NCBI RefSeq assembly: GCF_029227915.1
Contig: NC_079883.1
Span: forward strand, 29,948,001 to 30,012,000
Direction of reading: 5' to 3'
DNA length: 64,000 nt
Source of the DNA: Hydractinia symbiolongicarpus
Lineage: Eukaryota; Cnidaria; Hydrozoa; Anthoathecata; Hydractiniidae
The notes under the pieces are model-generated. The model saw nothing but the letters and a program-made list of their open reading frames with translations. It did no database searches and was not told where the DNA came from. Made by a program: the position numbers and the translations under genes. Below are positions 1 to 10,249 of this stretch, one piece after another. The number at the start of each line of letters is the position of its first letter. Position 1 is the stretch's first letter.

Positions 1-890
1 TAAATAAGTCATTTTTTACTGTGGGACCTATCCTAGCCGTTAGTTCGCGCTGAAGAAATAGAGAAAGTTTCAAGAAGTAAATTTCATTGACTTACTAACG
101 GTGTCAATACGTTTGAGTTACAACGGTTGCGTCACGTATTCGTACCAACAAGTATTTAGTGATTTTCTTCCAATCTTACTAAGTTGTATTGCTTTTAACA
201 GTGAAACGAGCGACTGTGAGAATTAATTGAACTGACTCTGGACTATGTCCTTATAAATGTGACAGATGAGCCAATTGGTTTCCAAGGAATAACTTTCTTT
301 TTACTTTGACGTGATGGCTGGAATTCACCGATAACATTAGGCTCTGTGGTAGCGCTTTATTTACAAATTTAGATAAATAAGTCTTTTCTTACTGTGGGAC
401 AAATCCTGGCCGTTAGCATGCGCTGAATATATAGGAACAATTTCAAATACCACATTTCATTGACTTTCCAGCGGTATCAATCCGTTTGAGTTACAACGGT
501 TGCGTCACATATTCGTACCAACATGTATTTAGCGATATTGTTCTGATATTACTAGGTTGCATCGCCTTAAACAATGAAACGATTGACTGTGGGACTTAAT
601 TGAACTAACTTTGTACTGTGACCTGATAAATGTTATAAATAAGCCAGTTTGACTACAAGAAATAACATTCTTTCTAACTTGACATGATTGCTGGAACTCA
701 GCGATTACACTGGGCGCTGTGGCAGCAATTCATTTAAAAATTTCAATAAAAAAGTAATTTTTTACTGTGGGACCAATCCTAGCCGTTATCGCGCGCTGAA
801 GAAATAGCGACAGTTTCAAAAACTACATTTCATTGACATTCTAACGGTATCAATCCGTTTGAGTTACAACGGTTGCGTCACATATTCGTA
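1..890. repeat. Lead-in monomers of mixed subtype
   Basis: Monomers with landmarks 131 and 504 and the first part of 877. The first carries the distinctive run GAAACGAGCGACTGTGAG, otherwise found only near 51529 and 53020, so the left edge of the window belongs to the same subtype as the 51-53 kb tetramer. The array evidently continues to the left of base 1. Confidence 0.8.
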
Positions 891-900
891 CCGACATGTA
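871..900 (+). other. Conserved core box of the monomer (TACC form)
   Basis: This stretch, TTGCGTCAC followed by TATTCG, is the part of the monomer I found least variable from copy to copy, and it served as the counting landmark. Reversed, TTGCGTCA reads TGACGCAA, which resembles bZIP half-site combinations of the C/EBP-CREB type. The downstream TTCG plus four bases plus A matches only the first half of the CENP-B box pattern and lacks its CGGG half. Copies here read TACC(A/G)AC after TATTCG; other monomers read TCCCCAC at the same site. Conservation suggests a bound protein, but homogenisation alone could also preserve it. No binding function can be claimed from sequence. Confidence 0.4.
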
Positions 901-908
901 TTTAGCGA

Positions 909-927
909 TAGTATTCGGATAATACTA
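909..927 (+). other. Perfect 7-bp hairpin inside a monomer subtype
   Basis: TAGTATT, then CGGAT, then AATACTA: a perfect 7-bp inverted repeat with a 5-base loop. It is present only in monomers reading CGGATAATACTA (for example also 9751-9769). In the commoner CGGATATTACTA subtype the pairing is broken by one base. It could extrude as a small cruciform or form in RNA if the array is transcribed. No function is shown. Confidence 0.5.
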
Positions 928-1099
928 GGTTGCATCGCTTTTAAAAGTAAAACGGTTGACTGTGGGACTTAATTGAACTGATTTTGGACTTTGATCTTAT
1001 AAATGTGATAAATGAGCCAGTTTGACTACAAGAAATAACATTCTTCTTAATTTGACAAGATTGCTAGAACTCAGCGATTACACTGGGCGCTGTGGTAGA

Positions 1100-1136
1100 A
1101 CTTTATTAAAAAATTAGGATAAATAAGTCATTTTTT
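1100..1136. other. A/T tract at the monomer end (intrinsic-bend candidate)
   Basis: A run of short A-tracts ending in a T-run lies immediately before ACTGTGGGAC. A comparable A/T stretch is present at this phase in nearly every monomer of the window. Phased A-tracts once per monomer commonly cause DNA curvature in satellites; curvature here is inferred from composition, not measured. Confidence 0.45.
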
Positions 1137-1617
1137 ACTGTGGGACCAATCCTAGCCGTTAGTTCGCGCTGACGAAATAGCGAAAGTTTCAAGAACTACA
1201 TTTCATTGACTTACTAACGGTGTCAATCCGTTTGAGTAACAACAGTTGCGTCACATATTCGTACCAACATGTATTAAGTGATTTTCTTCCGATATTTCTA
1301 AGTTGTATTGCTTTTAACAGTGAAACGATTGACTGTGGAACTTAATTGAACTAACTTGGAAGTGTGACGTTATAAATGCGATAAATGAGCCAACTGGACC
1401 CAAGAAATAACATTCTTCTTAATTTGACATGATTGCCGGAACTCAGCGACTACACTGGGCGCTGTGGTAGCACTCCATTTAACAATTTAAATAAAAAAGT
1501 CATTTTTTACTGTGGGACCAATCCTAGCCGTTATCGCGCGCTGAAGAAATAGCGACAGTTTCAAAGACTACATTTCATTGACTTTCTAACGGTATCAATC
1601 CGTTTGAGTTACAACTG

Positions 1618-1645
1618 TTGCGTCACATATTCGTCCCCACATGTA
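1618..1645 (+). other. Conserved core box, alternate TCCCC form
   Basis: Same monomer position as the core at 871-900, but TATTCG is followed by TCCCCAC instead of TACCAAC, and the preceding bases read AACTGTTG rather than AACGGTTG. Monomers of this class have landmarks at 1622, 2642, 3387, 4132, 4878, 5622, 5995, 6739, 7112, 7856, 8229, 8973, 10092, 10464, 11955, 13446, 14937, 16428, 19031, 21264, 26305, 27423, 29541, 32898, 37372, 39517, 40262, 40635, 43619, 47351, 48842, 51079, 52571, 54063, 55555, 58910, 59655, 61518, 62262 and 63380. Intermediate TCCCAAC forms are at 25559, 30287, 33644, 35508, 36254 and 38399. A form one base shorter is at 41383 and 44367. Confidence 0.6.
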
Positions 1646-2340
1646 TTTAACGATAGTATTCGGATAATACTAGGTTGCATCGCTTTTAACAGTGAAACGC
1701 TTGACTGTGGGACTTAATTCAACTGACTCTGTACTATGTCCTTATAAATGTGATAGATGAGCCAATTGGTCTCCAAGGCATAACTTTCTTCTTAATTTGA
1801 CGTGATGGCTGGAATTCATCGATTACATTAGGATCTGTGGTAGCGCTTTATTTAAAAATTTAGATAAATAAGTCTTTTCTTACTGTTAGACCAATCCTGG
1901 CCGTTAGCATGCCCTGAATCAATAGGAACAGTTTCAAAGATTACATTTCATTGACTTTCTAGCGGTATAAATCCGTTTGAGTTACAACGGTTGCGTCACA
2001 TATTCGTACCAACATGTATTTAGCGATAGTATTCGGATAATACTAGGTTGCATCGCTTTTAAAAGTAAAACGGTTGACTGTGGGACTCAATTGAACTGAT
2101 TTTGGACTTTGATCTTATAAATGTGATAAATGAGCCAGTTTGACTACAAGAAATAACATTCTTCTTAATTTGACAAGATTGCTAGAACTTAGCGATTACA
2201 CATGGCGCTGTGGTAGAACTTTATTAAAAAATTAGGATAAATAAGTCATTTTTTACTGTGGGACCAATCCTAGCCGTTAGTTCGCGCTGACGAAATAGCG
2301 AAAGTTTCAAGAACTACATTTCATTGACTTACTAACGGTG

Positions 2341-2352
2341 TCAATCGATTGA
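2341..2352. other. 98-bp deletion scar in one monomer
   Basis: GGTGTCAATC joins directly to GATTGACTGTGG. In the sister monomer at 1250 these two points are separated by bases 1229-1326, the segment holding the whole TTGCGTCAC core and the hairpin region. The joint shares a single C. This is the only monomer in the window that lacks the core landmark. Confidence 0.85.
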
Positions 2353-2740
2353 CTGTGGAACTTAATTGAACTAACTTGGAAGTGTGACGTTTTAAATGTG
2401 ATAAGTGAGCCAACTGGACCCAAGAAAAAACATTCTTCTTAATTTGACATGATTGCCGGAACTCAGCGACTACACTGGGCGCTGTGGTAGCACTCCATTT
2501 AAAAATTTAAAAAAAAAAGTCATTTTTTACTGTGGGACCAATCCTAGCCGTTATCGCGCGCTGAAGAAATAGCGACAGTTTCAAAGACTACATTTCATTG
2601 ACTTTCTAACGGTATCAATCCGTTTGAGTTACAACTGTTGCGTCACATATTCGTCCCCACATGTATTTAACGATAGTATTCGGATAATACTAGGTTGCAT
2701 CGCTTTTAACAGTGAAACGGTTGACTGTGGGACTTAATAG

Positions 2741-4639
2741 AACTGATTTTGGACTTTGATCTCATAAATGTGATAAATGAGGCAGTTTGACTACAAAAAA
2801 TAACATTCTTCTTAATTTGACTTGATTGCTGGAACTCAGCGATTACACTGGACGCTGTGGTAGCGCTTTATTAAAAAATTAAGAGAAATAAGTCATTTTT
2901 TACTGTGGGACCAATCCAAGCGTTAGTTCGCGCTGAAGAAATGGAGACATTCTCAAAAACTACATTTCATCAACTTCTTGGCCGTATCAATCCGTTTGAG
3001 TTACAACGGTTGCGTCACATATTCGTACCAACATGTATTTAGCGATATTTTTCTGATATTACTAGGTTGCATCGCCTTAAACAATGAAACGATTGACTGT
3101 GGGACTTAATTGAACTAACTTTGTACTGTGACCTGATAAATGTTAGAAATAAGCCAGTTTGACTACAAGAAATAACATTCTTCCTAATTTGACATGATTG
3201 CTGGAACTCAGCGATTACACTGGGCGCTGTGGTAGCACTTCATTTAAAAATTTAAATAAAAAAGTCATTTTTTACTGTGGGACCAATCCTAGCCGTTATC
3301 GCGCGCTGAAGAAATAGCGACAGTTTCAAAGACTACATTTCATTGACTTTCTAACGGTATCAATCCGTTTGAGTTACAACTGTTGCGTCACATATTCGTC
3401 CCCACATGTATTTAACGATAGTATTCCGATAATACTAGGTTGCATCGCTTTTAACAGTGAAACGGTTGACTGTGGGACTTAATAGAACTGATTTTGGACT
3501 TTGATCTCATAAATGTGATAAATGAGCCAGTTTGACTACAAAAAATAACATTCTTCTTAATTTGACTTGATTGCTGGAACTCAGCGATTACACTGGACGC
3601 TGTGGTAGCGCTTTATTAAAAAATTAAGAGAAATAAGTCATTTTTTATTGTGGGACCAATCCAAGCGTTAGTTTGCGCTGAAGAAATGGAGACATTCTCA
3701 AAAACTACATTTCATCAACTTCTTGGTCGTATCAATCCGTTTGAGTTACAACGGTTGCGTCACATATTCGTACCAACATGTATTTAGCGATATTTTTCTG
3801 ATATTACTAGGTTGCATCGCCTTAAACAATGAAACGATTGACTGTGGGACTTAATTGAACTAACTTTGTACTGTGACCTGATAAACGTTAAAAATAAGCC
3901 AGTTTGACTACAAGAAATAACATTCTTCCTAATTTGACATGATTGCTGGAACTCAGCGATTACACTGGGCGCTGTGGTAGCACTTCATTTAAAAATTTCA
4001 ATAAAAAAGTCATTTTTTACTGTGGGACCAATCCTAGCCGTTATCACGCGCTGAAGAAATAGCGACAGTTTCAAAAACTACATTTCATTGACTTTCTAAC
4101 GGTATCAATCCGCTTGAGTTACAACTGTTCTGTCACATATTCGTCCCCACATGTATTTAGCGATAGTATTCGGATATTACTAGGTTGCATCGCTTTTAAC
4201 AGTGAAACGGTTGACTGTGGGACTTAATTGAACTGATTTTGGACTTTGATCTTATAAATGTGATAAGTGCGCCAGTTTGACTACAAGAAATAACATTCTT
4301 CTTAATTTGACAAGATTGCTAGAACTCAGCGATTACACTGGGCGCTGTGGTAGAACTTTATTTAAAAATTTAGATAAATAAGTCTTTTCTTACTGTTAGA
4401 CCAATCCTGGCCATTAGAATGCCCTGAATCAATAGGAACAGTTTCAAAGATTACATTTCATTGACTTTCTAGCGGTATAAATCCGTTTGAGTTACAACGG
4501 TTGCGTCACATATTCGTACCAACATGTATTTAGCGATAGTATTCGGATAATACTAGGTTGCATCGCTTTTAAAAGTAAAACGGTTGACTGTGGGACTTAA
4601 TATAACTGATTTTGGACTTTGATCTTATAAATGTGATAA
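2741..4639. repeat. Dimer and trimer precursors
   Basis: Landmarks 3014, 3387, 3759, 4132 and 4505, beginning in the tail of 2642. The pair 2642/3014 is repeated as 3387/3759 (745-bp period): a TCCCCAC monomer with TTTAACGATAG followed by a monomer with GATATTTTTCTG. 4132 adds a third type with ACTGTTCTGTCAC. 3387, 3759 and 4132 therefore form the same three-monomer order that is amplified immediately to the right. 4505 is a chimera whose tail switches subtype near 4640. Confidence 0.7.
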
Positions 4640-7600
4640 ATAAGCCAGTTTGACTACAAGAAATAACATTCTTCCTAATTTGACATGATTGCTGGAACTC
4701 AGCGATTACACTGGGCGCTGTGGTAGCACTTCATTTAAAAATTTAAATAAAAAAGTCATTTTTTACTGTGGGACCAATCCTAGCCGTTATTGCGCGCTGA
4801 AGAAATAGCGACATTTTCAAAGACTACATTTCATTGACTTTCTAACGGTATCAATCCGTTTGAGTTACAACTGTTGCGTCACATATTCGTCCCCACATGT
4901 ATTTAACGATAGTATTCGGATAATACTAGGTTGCATCGCTTTTAACAGTGAAACGGTTGATTGTGGGACTTAATAGAACTGATTTTGGACTTTGATCTCA
5001 TAAATGTGATAAATGAGCCAGTTTGACTACAAAAAATAACATTCTTCTTAATTTGACATGATTGCTGGAACTCAGCGATTACACTGGACGCTGTGGTAGC
5101 GCTTTATTAAAAAATTAAGAGAAATAAGTCATTTTTATTGTGGGACCAATCCAAGCGTTAGTTTGCGCTGAAGAAATGGAGACATTCTCAAAAACTACAT
5201 TTTATCAACTTCTTGGTCGTATCAATCCGTTTGAGTTACAACGGTTGCGTCACATATTCGTACCAACATGTATTTAGCGATATTTTTCTGATATTACTAG
5301 GTTGCATCGCCTTAAACAATGAAACGATTGACTGTGGGACTTAATTGAACTAACTTTGTACTGTGACCTGATAAACGTTAGAAAGAAGCCAGTTTGACTA
5401 CAAGAAATAACATTCTTCCTAATTTGACATGATTGCTGGAACTCAGCGATTACACTGGGCGCTGTGGTAGCACTTCATTTAAAAATTTCAATAAAACAGT
5501 CATTTTTTACTGTGGGACCAATCCTAGCCGTTATCGCGCGCTGAAGAAATAGCGACAATTTCAAAAACTACATTTCATTGACTTTCTAACGGTATCAATC
5601 CGCTTGAGTTACAACTGTTCTGTCACATATTCGTCCCCACATGTATTTAGCGATAGTATTCGGATATTACTAGGTTGCATCGCCTTAAACAATGAAACGA
5701 TTGACTGTGGGACTTAATTGAACTAACTTTGTACTGTGACCTGATAAATGTTAGAAATAAGCCAGTTTGACTACAAGAAATAACATTCTTCCTAATTTGA
5801 CATGATTGCTGGAACTCAGCGATTACACTGGGCGCTGTGGTAGCACTTCATTTAAAAATTTAAATAAAAAAGTCATTTTTTACTGTGGGACCAATCCTAG
5901 CCGTTATCGCGCGCTGAAGAAATAGCGACAGTTTCAAAGACTACATTTCATTGACTTTCTAACGCTATCAATCCGTTTGAGTTACAACTGTTGCGTCACA
6001 TATTCGTCCCCACATGTATTTAACGATAGTATTCGGATAATACTAGGTTGCATCGCTTTTAACAGTGAAACGGTTGACTGTGGGACTTAATAGAACTGAT
6101 TTTGGACTTTGATCTCATAAATGTGATAAATGAGCCAGTTTGACTACAAAAAATAACATTCTTCTTAATTTGACATGATTGCTGGAACTCAGCGATTACA
6201 CTGGACGCTGTGGTAGCGCTTTATTAAAAAATTAAGAGAAATAAGTCATTTTTATTGTGGGACCAATCCAAGCGTTAGTTTGCGCTGAAGAAATGGAGAC
6301 ATTCTCAAAAACTACATTTTATCAACTTCTTGGTCGTATCAATCCGTTTGAGTTACAACGGTTGCGTCACATATTCGTACCAACATGTATTTAGCGATAT
6401 TTTTCTGATATTACTAGGTTGCATCGCCTTAAACAATGAAACGATTGACTGTGGGACTTAATTGAACTAACTTTGTACTGTGACCTGATAAACGTTAGAA
6501 AGAAGCCAGTTTGACTACAAGAAATAACATTCTTCCTAATTTGACATGATTGCTGGAACTCAGCGATTACACTGGGCGCTGTGGTAGCACTTCATTTAAA
6601 AATTTCAATAAAACAGTCATTTTTTACTGTGGGACCAATCCTAGCCGTTATCGCGCGCTGAAGAAATAGCGACAATTTCAAAAACTACATTTCATTGACT
6701 TTCTAACGGTATCAATCCGCTTGAGTTACAACTGTTCTGTCACATATTCGTCCCCACATGTATTTAGCGATAGTATTCGGATATTACTAGGTTGCATCGC
6801 CTTAAACAATGAAACGATTGACTGTGGGACTTAATTGAACTAACTTTGTACTGTGACCTGATAAATGTTAGAAATAAGCCAGTTTGACTACAAGAAATAA
6901 CATTCTTCCTAATTTGACATGATTGCTGGAACTCAGCGATTACACTGGGCGCTGTGGTAGCACTTCATTTAAAAATTTAAATAAAAAAGTCATTTTTTAC
7001 TGTGGGACCAATCCTAGCCGTTATCGCGCGCTGAAGAAATAGCGACAGTTTCAAAGACTACATTTCATTGACTTTCTAACGGTATCAATCCGTTTGAGTT
7101 ACAACTGTTGCGTCACATATTCGTCCCCACATGTATTTAACGATAGTATTCGGATAATACTAGGTTGCATCGCTTTTAACAGTGAAACGGTTGACTGTGG
7201 GACTTAATAGAACTGATTTTGGACTTTGATCTCATAAATGTGATAAATGAGCCAGTTTGACTACAAAAAATAACATTCTTCTTAATTTGACATGATTGCT
7301 GGAACTCAGCGATTACACTGGACGCTGTGGTAGCGCTTTATTAAAAAATTAAGAGAAATAAGTCATTTTTATTGTGGGACCAATCCAAGCGTTAGTTTGC
7401 GCTGAAGAAATAGAGACATTCTCAAAAACTACATTTTATCAACTTCTTGGTCGTATCAATCCGTTTGAGTTACAACGGTTGCGTCACATATTCGTACCAA
7501 CATGTATTTAGCGATATTTTTCTGATATTACTAGGTTGCATCGCCTTAAACAATGAAACGATTGACTGTGGGACTTAATTGAACTAACTTTGTACTGTGA

Positions 7601-9035
7601 CCTGATAAACGTTAGAAAGAAGCCAGTTTGACTACAAGAAATAACATTCTTCCTAATTTGACATGATTGCTGGAACTCAGCGATTACACTGGGCGCTGTG
7701 GTAGCACTTCATTTAAAAATTTCAATAAAAAAGTCATTTTTTACTGTGGAACCAATCCTAGCCGTTATCGCGCGCTGAAGAAATAGCGACAATTTCAAAA
7801 ACTACATTTCATTGACTTTCTAACGGTATCAATCCGCTTGAGTTACAACTGTTCTGTCACATATTCGTCCCCACATGTATTTAGCGATAGTATTCGCATA
7901 TTACTAGGTTGCATCGCCTTAAACAATGAAACGATTGACTGTGGGACTTAATTGAACTAACTTTGTACTGTGACCTGATAAATGTTAGAAATAAGCCAGT
8001 TTGACTACAAGAAATAACATTCTTCCTAATTTGACATGATTGCTGGAACTCAGCGATTACACTGGGCGCTGTGGTAGCACTTCATTTAAAAATTTAAATA
8101 AAAAAGTCATTTTTTACTGTGGGACCAATCCTAGCCGTTATCGCGCGCTGAAGAAATAGCGACAGTTTCAAAGACTACATTTCATTGACTTTCTAACGGT
8201 ATCAATCCGTTTGAGTTACAACTGTTGCGTCACATATTCGTCCCCACATGTATTTAACGATAGTATTCGGATAATACTAGGTTGCATCGCTTTTAACAGT
8301 GAAACGGTTGACTGTGGGACTTAATAGAACTGATTTTGGACTTTGATCTCATAAATGTGATAAATGAGCCAGTTTGACTACAAAAAATAACATTCTTCTT
8401 AATTTGACATGATTGCTGGAACTCAGCGATTACACTGGACGCTGTGGTAGCGCTTTATTAAAAAATTAAGAGAAATAAGTCATTTTTATTGTGGGACCAA
8501 TCCAAGCGTTAGTTTGCGCTGAAGAAATGGAGACATTCTCAAAAACTACATTTTATCAACTTCTTGGTCGTATCAATCCGTTTGAGTTACAACGGTTGCG
8601 TCACATATTCGTACCAACATGTATTTAGCGATATTTTTCTGATATTACTAGGTTGCATCGCCTTAAACAATGAAACGATTGACTGTGGGACTTAATTGAA
8701 CTAACTTTGTACTGTGACCTGATAAACGTTAGAAAGAAGCCAGTTTGACTACAAGAAATAACATTCTTCCTAATTTGACATGATTGCTGGAACTCAGCGA
8801 TTACACTGGGCGCTGTGGTAGCACTTCATTTAAAAATTTCAATAAAAAAGTCATTTTTTACTGTGGGACCAATCCTAGCCGTTATCGCGCGCTGAAGAAA
8901 TAGCGACAGTTTCAAAAACTACATTTCATTGACTTTCTAACGGTATCAATCCGCTTGAGTTACAACTGTTCTGTCACATATTCGTCCCCACATGTATTTA
9001 GCGATAGTATTCGGATATTACTAGGTTGCATCGCT
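4640..9035. repeat. Trimer HOR, 1117-bp period, ~3.9 copies
   Basis: Landmarks 4878/5249/5622, 5995/6366/6739, 7112/7483/7856 and 8229/8600/8973 repeat at exactly 1117 bp with internal spacings 371, 373 and 373. Monomer one has TCCCCAC and TTTAACGATAG; two has GATATTTTTCTG and a one-base-shorter T-run (CATTTTTATTG); three has ACTGTTCTGTCAC. In the first three copies the third monomer switches after TTGCATCGC to the tail of monomer two (CTTAAACAATG). The last copy (8973) and the precursor at 4132 keep the CTTTTAACAGTG tail. The copies are almost identical, so the expansion looks recent. Confidence 0.9.
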
Positions 9036-10249
9036 TTTAACAGTGAAACGGTTGACTGTGGGACTTAATTGAACTGATTTTGGACTTTGATCTTATAAAT
9101 GTGATAAGTGCGCCAGTTTGACTACAAGAAATAACATTCTTCTTAATTTGACAAGATTGCTAGAACTCAGCGATTACACTGGGCGCTGTGGTAGAACTTT
9201 ATTAAAAAATTAGGATAAATAAGTCATTTTTTACTGTGGGACCAATCGTAGCCGTTAGTTCGCGCTGACGAAATAGCGAAAGTTTCAAGAACTACATTTC
9301 ATTGACTTACTAACGGTGTCAATCCGTTTGAGTTACAACGGTTGCGTCACGTATTCGTACCAACATGTATTTAGTGATTTTCTTCCAATCTTACTAAGTT
9401 GTATTGCTTTTAACAGTGAAACGATTGACTGTGAGAATTAATTGAAGTGACTCTGGACTATGTCCTTATAAATGTGACAAATGAGCCAATTGGTCTCCAA
9501 GGAATAACTTTCTTCTTAATTTGACGTGATGGCTGGAATTCACCGATTACATTAGGCTCTGTGGTAGCGCTTTATTTACAAATTTAGATAAATAAGTCTT
9601 TTCTTACTGTGGGACAAATCCTGGCCGTTAGCATGCGCTGAATAAATAGGAATAGTTTCAAATACTACATTTCATTGACTTTCTAGGGGTATAAATCCGT
9701 TTGAGTTACAACGGTTGCGTCACATATTTGTACCAACATGTATTTAGCGATAGTATTCGGATAATACTAGGTTGCATCGCTTTTAACAGTGAAACGGTTG
9801 ACTGTGGGACTTTGTAGAACTGATTTTAGACTTTGACCTTATAAATGTGATAAATGAGCCAGTTTGACTACAAGAAATACCATTCTTCTTAATTTGACAT
9901 GATTGCTGGAACTCAGCGATTACACTGGGCGCTGTGGTAGCGCTTTATTAAAAAATTAAGAGAAATAAGTAATTTTTTACTGTGGGACCAATCCTAGCCG
10001 TTATCGCGCGCTGAAGAAATAGCGACAGTTTCAAAAGCTACATTTCATTGACTTTCTAACGGTATCAATCCGTTTGAGTTACAACTGTTGCGTCACATAT
10101 TCGTCCCCACATGTAATTAGCGATAGTATTCAGATATTACTAGGTTGCATCGCTTTTAACAGTGAAACATTTGACTGTGGGACTTAATTGAACTGATTTT
10201 GGACTTTGATCTTATAAATGTGATAAATGAGCCAACTGGACCCAAGAAA
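9036..10249. repeat. Lead-in of the tetramer block
   Basis: Landmarks 9346, 9719 and 10092. 9346 and 9719 lie 1491 and 1490 bp before 10837 and 11209 and share their subtype (CACGTATTCG with TTCTTCCAATC; GCTGAATAAATAGG with GTATAAATCCG). 10092 is a TCCCCAC monomer that does not match 11582, so this is a diverged, partly replaced copy of the tetramer to the right. Confidence 0.65.
9929..9943 (+). other. Short GC hairpin in the monomer's GC-rich patch
   Basis: GCGCT, loop GTGGT, AGCGC: a 5-bp perfect stem in monomers reading GGCGCTGTGGTAGCGC. Monomers that read GTAGCAC or GTAGAAC at this point lose the right arm, so this is a subtype feature rather than a family-wide one. Short and possibly fortuitous. 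Confidence 0.3.

Larger units (their letters stand above)
764..1136 (+). repeat. Representative satellite monomer (373 bp)
   Basis: One full monomer, arbitrarily phased to start at ACTGTGGGAC of the phrase ACTGTGGGACCAATCC; the next one starts at 1137. In order: ACTGTGGGAC (764-773); the CGCGCTGAAGAAATAG stretch; the CATTTCATTGAC stretch; TTGCGTCAC (873-881) followed by the TATTCGTACC box (883-892); a perfect 7-bp stem hairpin (909-927); a second ACTGTGGGAC (959-968); the TTTGACTACAAGAAATA stretch; a GC-richer patch ending CTGGGCGCTGTGGTAG (to about 1098); and an A/T tract with A-runs and a T-run (1100-1136). The phase and strand are conventions. Because 373 is not a multiple of 3, any reading frame shifts at each monomer. 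Confidence 0.9.
891..2740. repeat. Trimer HOR, 1118-bp period, second copy damaged
   Basis: Monomers 877, 1250 and 1622 are repeated in the same order as 1995, a truncated monomer near 2346, and 2642. 877 and 1995 share the AAAAGTAAAACGG and GACAAGATTGCTAG variants and lie exactly 1118 bp apart. 1250 and the truncated monomer share AACTTGGAAGTGTGACG. 1622 and 2642 share the TCCCCAC box and TTTAACGATAG. The second copy is shorter only because of the deletion near 2346. After about 2720 the two copies diverge (GACTTAATTCAAC against GACTTAATAGAAC). Confidence 0.75.

Noticed and set aside
871-900. CENP-B box in the core
   Set aside because: Only the TTCG-N4-A half fits; the CGGG half reads ATGT in nearly all copies, and TCCCC-type monomers lose the A as well.
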